Source of the DNA: CANJDH01 sp964443245
GTDB lineage: Bacteria > Pseudomonadota > Gammaproteobacteria > Burkholderiales > JAEUOS01
Length of the DNA: 29,767 nt
Direction of reading: 5' to 3'
Assembly (NCBI GenBank): GCA_964443245.1
Contig: CAYUEG010000033.1
Location: 1 to 29,767 of the forward strand
Made by a program: the position numbers and the translations under genes. This document shows positions 22,845-29,767 of the stretch, one piece after another (the first letter of the stretch is position 1; each line of letters begins with the position of its first letter). The notes under the pieces were generated by a model that worked only from the letters and a program-made list of their open reading frames with translations, ran no database searches and was not told the DNA's origin.

Positions 22845-23540
22845 TCAGTGATGGACCCAGCCGCCACAGACCGGGAAGATTTGTGCGACAAAGCAATTGG
22901 CGGCGTCGCTGCACAGGTAGGCGACAAACTGCGCGTCCTCATCGGCCGTGACCAGCCGGCCAAGCGGCACCTCGCGACGCAAACGCTCCTGAAATTTCGG
23001 CGTGGCCACCACTTCAGGCGGAAAGTAGGTCGGGTTTTCCACAAAAATCTGCGCGACGGCATTGATCTGCACGTTGTGCCGCGCCGCTTCGATACCGGCG
23101 GCCTGCACCCACGCAATCTGCGCACCGCGTGCAGCGCTGTAGGTTGAGGTGCGTGGCATGCCGCGCAGCGCCGAAGTGCTGCCCATCACCACGATCTTGC
23201 CGGCACGCCGCTCCATCATCGATGGCAACATCGCGCGCGCCAGGCGCGGCAGCGGATCAACCAGGGCGGCGAAGGTGGCACGCCATTCTTCATCGGTCGC
23301 ATCCGTCACCAACGAGGTCGGCGCCGGGAAGGCCAGGTTGGCCACCAGGGCGTCGATCTGACCGGCCTTGGCGATGGCTTGTGCGACCACGCGCGCCGGG
23401 GCGTCAGGTTCGAGAAGCGGGTCGGTGTCGCCAATCACCTCGGCACCGCAGGCGCGCAGGGTGTCGCACAGGGCTGGCCCCATGAACTGGTCGGCGTGGG
23501 TGACGAGGATGCGTTTTCCGGTGAGCTGAACGGTCGGCAT
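22845..23540 (-). CDS. probable halohydrin dehalogenase (SDR-related)
   Basis: A 231-residue SDR-fold protein from the ATG at 23540. It lacks the Gly-rich NAD(P) motif; instead it has T14-x4-F19-x-G21 (VTHADQFMGPAL). The active site is Ser121-x12-Tyr134-x3-Arg138, with Arg in place of the SDR Lys. These two patterns are the accepted signature of halohydrin dehalogenases (T-x4-F/Y-x-G and S-x12-Y-x3-R). ENPTYFPPEV (168-177) resembles the halide-site loop of several Hhe subtypes, and VPLGRLV and CGGW complete the fold. It should convert vicinal haloalcohols to epoxides without cofactor, or open epoxides with nucleophiles. The subtype and natural substrate are unknown. Confidence 0.82.
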   Translation of the reverse strand: MPTVQLTGKRILVTHADQFMGPALCDTLRACGAEVIGDTDPLLEPDAPARVVAQAIAKAGQIDALVANLAFPAPTSLVTDATDEEWRATFAALVDPLPRLARAMLPSMMERRAGKIVVMGSTSALRGMPRTSTYSAARGAQIAWVQAAGIEAARHNVQINAVAQIFVENPTYFPPEVVATPKFQERLRREVPLGRLVTADEDAQFVAYLCSDAANCFVAQIFPVCGGWVHH

Positions 23541-23590
23541 GTCTTGATGACGTTGGTGACGGATGGGATCGGGATGGTCAGGCGTTGGTC

Positions 23591-24775
23591 TCAGTGGCGG
23601 CCCCACAGGCGGCGCGAAGCGATCTCTGCGCCTTCGGTCATGGACTGCAACTTCGCAAAACAGATGTCCGGATCGACCAGGCCATCGCCGGCGAAGGTGG
23701 AAAAGCCGCAATCCGACCCGGCCATGACGCGTTCGCGCCCAACGATCTGGGCGAAGGTCTCAATCCGTTGTGCAATCAATTCCGGATGCTCGATATAGTT
23801 CGAGGTGGAGCTGATCACGCCGGGAATCAGTACCTTGTCGTCGGGAATGTCGCGCTTGCGCGCAGCGAACACGGCCCACTCATGGGCGTGGCGCGGATTG
23901 GCCGCCTCAAACAGCAGGGCCTGCGGTTTGGCGCGCATCACGATGTCGAACAACTTCTCGAACGGCATGTCACGGTGGTGCGGCCCCTCGTAGTTGCCCC
24001 AGCACAGGTGCAGGCGCAGGCGCTCGGGCGGCAGGCCTTCGAGGGCAGCGTTGAGGGCCTCCACCTGGGCCTCAGCATGGCGCAGAAACGCGTCGTCACT
24101 CTCGTGCTTGAAGGTGATGTGCCGGCCCATGGCCAGATCCGGGCAATCAATCTGCAGCAGGAACCCGGCATCGATGATGGCCCGGTACTCATCGCGCATC
24201 GCGTTGGACAGGGCTTCTAGGTAAAGCGCGTGCGAGTGGTAGTGCTCGTCCGGCTGAAACACGGCGATCACACCCGGAGAAGCCGCGTTCATGAAACCGG
24301 CAGGCGTCTCACCGCCGGCCCCTGGCCGGTCCAGCGCCGCTGCAAAGCGCGCCAGATCCGCCTCAAGCGGGGCGCGGTCTTTCACGGCAATCGGGCCGGT
24401 ACAGCAGGGCCGTGCCAGCTTCACCGCCCCGGCGCGGCGCGACATCAGCCGCGCAAGATATTCCGGGAATTCATCCAGGTCGGCGCCACGCACCGGCTTG
24501 CTGTTGCCGGAAAACCCGGTCAGGCGATCCTTGATGTAAGTGGCGTAGCTTGGTTTGCTTTGCTCGCCGTCGCTGACGATGTCAATGCCGCAGGCGCGTT
24601 GCCGCGCCACCACTTCCCGCACCGCCTCGGCCATCACGCGATCGAACTCGGTGGCGTCATAAGGTTCGCCACCCTCCTTCCGGGCCAGCAGGTCGACCAC
24701 CGCCTGCCTGCGCGGCAGGGAGCCTACGTGGGTGGTGAGGATGCGGTCGGGACTGCCTTGAATCACTTCGGCCAT
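23591..24775 (-). CDS. MetE C-terminal-like zinc methyltransferase / epoxyalkane:CoM transferase-like protein
   Basis: A 394-residue protein corresponding only to the C-terminal catalytic half of cobalamin-independent methionine synthase (MetE is about 750 residues). TTHVGSLPR (14-22), GIDIVSDGEQSK (63-74) and QIDCPDL (208-214) are family blocks. The zinc ligands appear as His256-x-Cys258 in LHLCWGN and Cys356 in GSDCGF, the H-x-C-xn-C pattern shared by MetE and epoxyalkane:coenzyme M transferase. It should activate a thiol and alkylate it. Its start codon shares one base with the cupin stop, and the halohydrin-dehalogenase-like gene follows after 50 bases. Whether the alkyl donor is an epoxide or a methyl compound is open. 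Confidence 0.85.
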   Translation of the reverse strand: MAEVIQGSPDRILTTHVGSLPRRQAVVDLLARKEGGEPYDATEFDRVMAEAVREVVARQRACGIDIVSDGEQSKPSYATYIKDRLTGFSGNSKPVRGADLDEFPEYLARLMSRRAGAVKLARPCCTGPIAVKDRAPLEADLARFAAALDRPGAGGETPAGFMNAASPGVIAVFQPDEHYHSHALYLEALSNAMRDEYRAIIDAGFLLQIDCPDLAMGRHITFKHESDDAFLRHAEAQVEALNAALEGLPPERLRLHLCWGNYEGPHHRDMPFEKLFDIVMRAKPQALLFEAANPRHAHEWAVFAARKRDIPDDKVLIPGVISSTSNYIEHPELIAQRIETFAQIVGRERVMAGSDCGFSTFAGDGLVDPDICFAKLQSMTEGAEIASRRLWGRH

Positions 24776-25380
24776 CAGTCGAACTTGACGGCATTGCCGT
24801 CCGCATCGAACCCTGCTCCCACTGCCCGCGCCTTGCGCTCCAGACTCACGTCCCATTTGACGCGGTCGGGTACCTTGCCGCCCAGCACCGAGATCATCAT
24901 GCCGCCGCCGTTGGCGAGGTCGTCGCCGTCGAGGCTGCGAAACGCGCGATGCACATACGGCGGCACACTGATGGTGTCACGCGGACCCAGCGTCACCGTG
25001 TGCGTCGTGCCCGTGGCGCCATCAATCCAGTCGATCTCCCAGCGGCCCGCCTGAATGATGAACACCTCTTCGGTGGTGTGCCAGTGCATGGCAGCGCCGC
25101 AGCCTTTCGGAGCGACGATGAAATCGACATGAAAGTTCTCCGCCGCAGCGATCCTGGGTTTGAAGTCCGGGTTGTCGGTGACGCCCGAGCCGATCACCGA
25201 CAGCAAGGTGCGCTCGTGGCCCTTGACCCAGGTATCGACAAATGCGCGCGGACTGGCCGGAATGTCGCCAAACCGTGCAATGCGCGCTTGCATTTGCGCA
25301 GGTGAACACGGTGAAGAGGGTGCAACGTGCTGCGCCCAATTGTCCATGGCTTGTTCTTTGGTGAACGGCGTGCTGGTCAT
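24775..25380 (-). CDS. cupin-domain protein
   Basis: A 201-residue protein from the ATG at 25380. An N-terminal helical part of about 70 residues precedes one cupin barrel. The first metal-binding motif is AAMHWHTTEEVFIIQAGRWE (two or three His plus Glu), and the second is DTISVPPYVHRAFRSL (His). Its stop overlaps the start of the MetE-like gene by one base (TGATG), so the two are translationally coupled. It follows the ABC permease by 11 bases. Probably a metal-dependent oxygenase, isomerase or binding protein of the same pathway; the substrate is unknown. Confidence 0.85.
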   Translation of the reverse strand: MTSTPFTKEQAMDNWAQHVAPSSPCSPAQMQARIARFGDIPASPRAFVDTWVKGHERTLLSVIGSGVTDNPDFKPRIAAAENFHVDFIVAPKGCGAAMHWHTTEEVFIIQAGRWEIDWIDGATGTTHTVTLGPRDTISVPPYVHRAFRSLDGDDLANGGGMMISVLGGKVPDRVKWDVSLERKARAVGAGFDADGNAVKFD

Positions 25381-25391
25381 GCTTTTCCCTC

Positions 25392-26210
25392 CTATCCCTT
25401 GACAGCACCGGCGGTGAGGCCGGTAATGATTTGCTTGGCAGCGACAAACGTGAAGATCAGCGGTGGCAGCGCAATCAATACGCCGGCGGCCATGATCTTG
25501 CCCCACTCGACTCCGGTATCGGTGATGTAGTTGGAAATGGAGGCGGGCAAGGTGCGCGTATAGCGGTTGGTCAGGATGAACGAGAGGATGAACTCGTTCC
25601 ACGCCAGCCGAAACGTGAAGATGGCGGCCGCCGCCATGCCCGGCTTGAGCAGGGGCAGGATCACCAGCCAGAACACGCGAAACGGCCCGCAACCGTCGAT
25701 CGCCGCGGCCTCTTCCAGTTCTTCCGGCACCTGCTCGATGAAGCCGTACAGCAACCAGATGGTGAACGGCAGATTAAGCGCGACGTAAATCAGGACCACA
25801 CCTGACAGGGTGTCGTTGATGCCCCAGGCAGCCCACACCACAAACACCGGTACCGCCAGCACGGCGGGCGGCAGGGTGCGCAGGATCAGCGTGCCGTACG
25901 ACAGGGTGTCGCGCCCCAGAAAGCGAAACCGCGCCAGCGCATACGCACACATGGTGCCCACCAACAGTGTGATGATGGTGGCCGCGATCGAGATGATCAG
26001 GCTGTTCTTGAGGTAGCGGTCGATGTGGCCGTCTTCGATCACCGCCTTGAAGTTGTCCATGGTCGGCATGAACAGCCACGACCATGAGGTATCAAAGATC
26101 TGTCGCTCGGTCTTGAACGCCGTCATGGCCAGGATGATCACCGGCATCAGGCAGATCAGCGACAGCATGATCAGGATGGCGTAGTGCAGCAGGTCACCCG
26201 CCTTTCTCAT
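25392..26210 (-). CDS. ABC transporter permease, MalG/carbohydrate type
   Basis: A 272-residue inner-membrane protein with six hydrophobic segments. The cytoplasmic EAA loop reads EEAAAIDGCGPFRVFWLVILPLLKPG (near residues 188-213), which binds the ATPase. LPFTIWLLYGFIEQVPEELE just ahead of it is typical of the CUT1 group of MalG-like permeases for sugars and polyols. It begins six bases after the partner permease and is followed by the cupin gene after 11 bases. The substrate is inferred to be a sugar, sugar acid or related polyol. Confidence 0.93.
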   Translation of the reverse strand: MRKAGDLLHYAILIMLSLICLMPVIILAMTAFKTERQIFDTSWSWLFMPTMDNFKAVIEDGHIDRYLKNSLIISIAATIITLLVGTMCAYALARFRFLGRDTLSYGTLILRTLPPAVLAVPVFVVWAAWGINDTLSGVVLIYVALNLPFTIWLLYGFIEQVPEELEEAAAIDGCGPFRVFWLVILPLLKPGMAAAAIFTFRLAWNEFILSFILTNRYTRTLPASISNYITDTGVEWGKIMAAGVLIALPPLIFTFVAAKQIITGLTAGAVKG

Positions 26211-26216
26211 GGTGAC

Positions 26217-27107
26217 TTACCCACGCTGTTGTCCCTTGAGCGGGTTGGCGATCATCAGCACGCACAGCGACAGGATCGTCACGATCACCAGCAGCAGGAT
26301 CGAGAGCGCCGAAGCGTAGCCCAGCTTCTGGCTGACAAATGCCGCCTTGTAAATGTGCAGCGAGAACAATTCGGTGGATTGCCCAGGCCCGCCGAAGGTC
26401 ATGACGTAGATCACCTCCAGGCCACGAAAGCCGTCGATCATGCGCATCAGCAGCGTCACGATCAGGATCGGCATGATCACCGGCAACTTCACCAGAAAAA
26501 TGGTTTGCCACCAGTTGGCACCGTCGATCTTGGATGCCTCGATCACCGACGCATCCATGCCCTGCAAGGCGGCAAGCACCATGATGAACACAAACGGTGT
26601 CCACTGCCAGATGTCGGTCACCACCATGGCGAAGAAAGCCGATTCAGGCGCAGCCAGCCAGGCGCGCGGCGCCATGCCAAAGAGGCTGGTCAGGTGGTTG
26701 ATCGGACCGTACGAGGCATCGAACAGGTAGCGCCAGATCAGGCCAACGCAGATCGGCGCAATCATCATCGGCAACACAAACACGGTTCGAAACGCGCGCA
26801 TGCCGCGCACCGGCTTCTCGAGGAACAGTGCCAGGGCAATCCCCAGACACATCTCCGCCGTCACCGCCACAAGCACGAACGCCAACGTCACGCCCATGGA
26901 GGTCCAGACCTGCGCGCTTTGCAGCATTGCAGCAAAGGCGTCGAGACCCACCCATTTGGCGCTGCCCCAGGGCGTCCCCATGCCCCAGTCAAAAAATGAC
27001 AATTGACCGGCCTTGAGGATTGGCCAGAACAACCCGGCAATCATGACGATCACCGCCGGGGCGATGTAGACGTAAGGGGTGGCGCGCGCGAGGCGTGAAC
27101 GGATCAT
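26217..27107 (-). CDS. ABC transporter permease, MalF/carbohydrate type
   Basis: A 296-residue inner-membrane protein with six hydrophobic segments and the EAA loop DASVIEASKIDGANWWQTIFLVKLPVIMPI (near residues 187-216), typical of MalF/UgpA-like CUT1 permeases. It pairs with the MalG-type permease whose gene begins six bases later. It lies 63 bases after the solute-binding-protein gene, and that spacer contains a stable hairpin (27121-27151). No ATP-binding subunit is encoded next to the permeases, so an ATPase elsewhere in the genome must serve them. Confidence 0.93.
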   Translation of the reverse strand: MIRSRLARATPYVYIAPAVIVMIAGLFWPILKAGQLSFFDWGMGTPWGSAKWVGLDAFAAMLQSAQVWTSMGVTLAFVLVAVTAEMCLGIALALFLEKPVRGMRAFRTVFVLPMMIAPICVGLIWRYLFDASYGPINHLTSLFGMAPRAWLAAPESAFFAMVVTDIWQWTPFVFIMVLAALQGMDASVIEASKIDGANWWQTIFLVKLPVIMPILIVTLLMRMIDGFRGLEVIYVMTFGGPGQSTELFSLHIYKAAFVSQKLGYASALSILLLVIVTILSLCVLMIANPLKGQQRG

Positions 27108-27120
27108 GAAGGAGAACCAG

Positions 27121-27151
27121 CCGGAAACCCTTGGTGGGAGCGGGTCTCCGG
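27121..27151 (-). other. intercistronic hairpin between ABC binding-protein and permease genes
   Basis: CCGGAAACCC (27121-27130) can pair with GGGTCTCCGG (27142-27151) with one imperfect pair, around an 11-base loop. On the minus strand it follows the binding-protein stop by about 20 bases and lacks a T run. It probably protects the upstream message or reduces read-through so the binding protein is in excess. The loop TTGGTGGGAGC recurs at about 21013-21023. Confidence 0.6.
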
Positions 27152-27170
27152 CATTGCTTCCGATGTGAGA

Positions 27171-28520
27171 TCAGCCTTTGAGCCAACCACCTTTGCGTGC
27201 CTCGGCTTCCACCGCCGGCACGATGGCCGCCAGGGCATCCTTGGCAGGCTTCTTGCCGGTGATGACATCGGGCAGCGCCAGGCCGATGATCTGCTGGCTG
27301 ACGTGATCCCATTCCGGGATCAGCGGCCGCCAATCCGGGTTGGCGATCTTCAGGGCATCCTTCAGGGCCGGGAACTCGATCGGATATTTCTTCTTGGTCT
27401 CGGCGTTCTCCAGCGTGGACCAGCGCGAGGCGCTACCACCGAGCAAGGCGACCTTGACGTCGTTCTGCTTGTTGGTCAGCCACTGAATCAGAAGGAACGC
27501 CGCTTCCTTGTTCTTGGCATTTTTCGGAATGCCCAATCCGAAGCCACCGGTCTGCGCCGAATGCTTGACGGCCTTGGGGTGAATCGCATAGCCGACCTTG
27601 CCGACAATCCTGGATTTGGCCGGATCTTGCACCGGCCCGAAGACCGACACCGAATCCAGATAGAACGCGGCCTGCCCCTGCAGGAAGGCGTTCTGCATTT
27701 CACCAAAGCCGAATGACGGAATCCCCGGAGGGCCGGTATCGACAATCTCCTTGAGTACTTCTGCGGCCTTGACTGCCGGCGGCAAGTGCAGCGCAGCCTT
27801 GAAGTTCTTGTCATAGACCTCGCCACCGTGCGGCGTGAGATGCAGCAGCCATGCAGCGGTGACCTGATGGCCGGTCTGTCCGCGTGAGGTGAGTCCACCC
27901 ATGCCCGCCTCCTTGGCCTTGATGACGCGGCACTGCCCAAGCAGGTCGTCATAGGTCTGTGGCACCTTGAGGTTGTACTTTTCCAGGATGTCCTTGCGAT
28001 AGGCCAGGATGCCCGTCTCCGCACCGTACGGGATGCCATACAACTTGGCACCCGGGCCGGGCAGATACATCTTCGGCCCGCCCACCAGACCAATATTCTC
28101 GTAATAGGCGGTGATCAGGTCTTTCATGTCGTAGCCAGGATCGGCCAGCGCCTTGTTGGCAAAGTAGGGTTCCAGGGGTTCGAGCAGGTTCTTGGCCACG
28201 TATTCGGTTTTCCACATCACCACGTAGGTAATGATGTCGTAGTCGCCTTGCGGCTTGCCCATCTCCAGCACCTGCTTGTCCTTCATGCGCAGGTATTGCA
28301 TCTTGTCGCGCTCGACCTTGATGCCGGTTTCCTTGGTGAACTCGGCAAACAGCTTCTCGGCCTGGTCATAGTGCGGGTGCGCCGGGAAGTTGATGACTAC
28401 GGTCTGGCCCTTGTACTTGGCGTACCTGTCCTGCGCCATGGCCCCCTTGATCAGCGGGAACTGGGCTGCGCCCAGAATGCCGGCTGTGCCGCCGGCTTTG
28501 AGTAATTCGCGTCGTTTCAT
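27171..28520 (-). CDS. ABC transporter extracellular solute-binding protein, family 1
   Basis: A 449-residue periplasmic protein. The N-terminus MKRRELLKAGGTAGILGAA has a twin-arginine-type signal, with cleavage likely after GAMA. The family 1 (MalE-like) fold is supported by YKGQTVVINFPAHPHYDQAEKLFAEFTKETGIKVE (spread over residues about 36-70), KLYGIPYGAETGILAYRKDIL and GGFGLGIPKNAKNKEAAFLLIQWL. The ATG at 28520 follows AAGGAGACAAACG. It delivers substrate to the two downstream permeases. The ligand cannot be named; carbohydrates, polyols and sugar acids are usual. Confidence 0.93.
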   Translation of the reverse strand: MKRRELLKAGGTAGILGAAQFPLIKGAMAQDRYAKYKGQTVVINFPAHPHYDQAEKLFAEFTKETGIKVERDKMQYLRMKDKQVLEMGKPQGDYDIITYVVMWKTEYVAKNLLEPLEPYFANKALADPGYDMKDLITAYYENIGLVGGPKMYLPGPGAKLYGIPYGAETGILAYRKDILEKYNLKVPQTYDDLLGQCRVIKAKEAGMGGLTSRGQTGHQVTAAWLLHLTPHGGEVYDKNFKAALHLPPAVKAAEVLKEIVDTGPPGIPSFGFGEMQNAFLQGQAAFYLDSVSVFGPVQDPAKSRIVGKVGYAIHPKAVKHSAQTGGFGLGIPKNAKNKEAAFLLIQWLTNKQNDVKVALLGGSASRWSTLENAETKKKYPIEFPALKDALKIANPDWRPLIPEWDHVSQQIIGLALPDVITGKKPAKDALAAIVPAVEAEARKGGWLKG

Positions 28521-28607
28521 CGTTTGTCTCCTTGAACGAAATGCTGCGGAAGGTTGGTGCCGGGGTGATGCAGGATGAATGGAGCTGCGAAGAGAGGCAG
28601 TAAAACG

Positions 28608-29030
28608 CTAACGAACGATATGGTCTTCGCGTTCCATGTCGAACGTCAGTTCAATCTTGAGACCCGCCGGGTCGGTCAGAAAGATCTGGTTCATGCGCCA
28701 GCCGGGTACCGGGCGCTCCTCATAGGCGATGCCCGCCGCCTTGAGACGTGCGCGGGCGCTGACCTGGTCGGAAGCCTTGAGCGAAATGTGGTCAAACTGC
28801 CCGGTGGGTTTGGTGGGCGAGATGCCGTCGGCCGATTCCGGCAGCGTCGCGGCCAGGTGCAGAATCGCCGCCTCCGAGCCGCCGTAGAGCCAGTAGCCGG
28901 GAAAATGGAATTTCGGCCGCGGGCCTTCGGTCAGGCCAATCACATTGACGTAGAAATCCCGAACGGCCTTCAGGTCCGATTGCTTGAGGCGAATGTTGTA
29001 GTGGTCAATATGGGTGACGCGCATGCTCAT
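28608..29030 (-). CDS. VOC-family (glyoxalase/dioxygenase superfamily) protein
   Basis: A 140-residue protein with two beta-alpha-beta-beta-beta modules. Candidate metal ligands are His10 in THIDHYNIRL, His in QFDHISLKA and Glu in GLKIELTFD. LKAVRDFYVNVIGLTEGPRP is the usual first module. VOC proteins include glyoxalase I, extradiol dioxygenases, methylmalonyl-CoA epimerase and fosfomycin resistance enzymes that act on epoxides. Its start overlaps the GntR stop by four bases (ATGA), so it is coupled to the regulator. It could detoxify methylglyoxal or an epoxide from the operon, but that is inference. Confidence 0.88.
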   Translation of the reverse strand: MSMRVTHIDHYNIRLKQSDLKAVRDFYVNVIGLTEGPRPKFHFPGYWLYGGSEAAILHLAATLPESADGISPTKPTGQFDHISLKASDQVSARARLKAAGIAYEERPVPGWRMNQIFLTDPAGLKIELTFDMEREDHIVR

Positions 29031-29767
29031 GCACTCCTTGGTTTGAGGGTTTCCATCAGGGCATCGCCTTCGGCAACCCAGAAATCCTTGCCCGCCAGAC
29101 GGATGCGCCGGATGGCGTTGACCATGTGGCGGCCCGCCGCACGGCGCGCCGCGGCCGCATCGCCAGCTTCGATGGCAGCCAGCACCGCCGCGTGCTCCTC
29201 CTTCACCGCCCTGGCAAAGTCGGAACGACGCGCCTCATTGGCGCGGGTCACGCGCGTGGCGCTGGCAAGAAACTGGCTGAGGAATTCAAGTACCGACAGA
29301 AAGTAGGGGTTGCCGCTTGCCTCGGCGATGGTGCGGTGGAAGCGCACGTCCTCTGCCACCCCATCCTCACCACGCGCAACCGCGCGGTCCAATTCGCGCA
29401 GGGCGGAGCGCATGGCCTCCAGATCTGCCCTTGAATGGCGTTCAGCGGCAAGCGCGGCGGACTCGGCTTCGATGGCGCGGCGCAACTCGACAATCTGCAC
29501 CACGGACTGTTCAGAGCGGCTCGCCGCCGACTCGATCCGCAAAGGCCGAATGCCGGCATCGGCTCGCACAAACACGCCGGCGCCCTGGCGCGAAAGGAGC
29601 AGCCCTTCCGACTTCAGGCGCGACACGGCCTCACGCACGACGGTGCGCGAAACCCCGAACTGCACTGCCATCTTGGCTTCGGAGGGAAGCTTCGCCGTCT
29701 CGGCGTAGGCCCCTGCGGCGAGACGATCGCGCAACGCCGATGCCACCTGATCTGCCAGGTTGGGCGC
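29027..29767 (-). CDS. GntR-family regulator (FCD/FadR type), 5' end cut by the right edge
   Basis: The frame is open to the window edge: upstream of a possible GTG at 29746 it reads APNLADQ, which continues the FadR-type N-terminus (NLADQVASALRDRL), so the true start lies outside. The winged helix runs through KLPSEAKMAVQFGVSRTVVREAVSRLKSEGLL. The C-terminal effector domain keeps histidines in VRFHRTIAEASGNP, KEEHAAVLAAIE and AAGRHMVNAI, the FCD metal pattern. It is the first visible gene of the long right-hand array and its likely regulator; the effector may be a pathway acid. Confidence 0.9.
   Translation of the reverse strand, partial: APNLADQVASALRDRLAAGAYAETAKLPSEAKMAVQFGVSRTVVREAVSRLKSEGLLLSRQGAGVFVRADAGIRPLRIESAASRSEQSVVQIVELRRAIEAESAALAAERHSRADLEAMRSALRELDRAVARGEDGVAEDVRFHRTIAEASGNPYFLSVLEFLSQFLASATRVTRANEARRSDFARAVKEEHAAVLAAIEAGDAAAARRAAGRHMVNAIRRIRLAGKDFWVAEGDALMETLKPRSA

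Noticed and set aside
22845..23540. Ordinary NAD(P)-dependent SDR dehydrogenase
   Set aside because: The Gly-rich cofactor motif is missing and the active-site Lys is Arg, in the exact halohydrin dehalogenase spacing.
23591..24775. True methionine synthase MetE
   Set aside because: Only the C-terminal catalytic half is present (394 residues), and the gene sits in a catabolic array with no methionine genes.
1..29767. CRISPR arrays, tRNA, rRNA, insertion sequences or prophage
   Set aside because: No spaced repeats, tRNA-like cloverleaf, transposase motif or phage protein was noticed; all large stretches are filled by metabolic genes.

Overview
The window looks like chromosomal DNA of a metabolically versatile betaproteobacterium, most likely of the order Burkholderiales. 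The reasons are the GC-rich sequence, an orphan Bug/TctC-type solute-binding protein inside a catabolic operon, a tandem glycine riboswitch ahead of dadA, and FCD-type GntR regulators. This placement is an inference; no rRNA, tRNA, CRISPR array, insertion sequence or phage gene was seen. Three runs of exactly 100 N (4043-4142, 9815-9914, 19882-19981) mark assembly gaps, and at least the third appears to hide more than 100 bases.

Left part (1-7535), mostly unrelated single genes: a small lipoprotein (minus), a membrane-anchored lipase-like hydrolase (plus), dadA (minus) under a tandem glycine riboswitch, an ABM-domain protein, a DUF4124-like secreted protein broken by a gap, a two-domain alcohol-forming fatty acyl-CoA reductase resembling Maqu_2220 of Marinobacter, and a divergent HSL-family hydrolase (plus).

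Middle part (7632-15190): one long minus-strand operon reading, in transcription order, SMP-30-type sugar lactonase, GntR/FCD regulator, isopropylmalate/tartrate-type dehydrogenase, Gfo/Idh/MocA oxidoreductase, TRAP transporter (DctP, DctQ, DctM) and an ABM monooxygenase-like protein. A sigma70-like promoter with an imperfect TGTATAC palindrome over its -10 box lies ahead of it, so the regulator probably controls its own operon. The gene set suggests uptake and oxidation of a sugar or sugar acid through a lactone.

Right part (15293-29767): a four-carbon sugar-acid (threonate/erythronate) pathway. otnI and methylglyoxal synthase mgsA form a short unit. After a terminated MBL-hydrolase gene and a divergent cupin gene comes a long minus-strand array running from the right edge: GntR regulator, VOC protein, ABC solute-binding protein and two permeases (no ATPase), cupin, MetE-like methyltransferase, a probable halohydrin dehalogenase, an epoxide-hydrolase-like enzyme, ltnD, otnK, a Bug binding protein and otnC. 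LtnD, OtnI, OtnK and OtnC together would convert L-threonate (or a related tetronate) to dihydroxyacetone phosphate plus CO2.

The most interesting point is the insertion of a halohydrin-dehalogenase-type SDR, an Asp-nucleophile epoxide-hydrolase-type enzyme and a MetE/epoxyalkane:CoM-transferase-like protein directly into the tetronate operon. This could be a route that feeds halohydrins or epoxides into four-carbon sugar-acid catabolism. The enzyme family assignments rest on motifs visible in the sequence; the joint pathway is a hypothesis.
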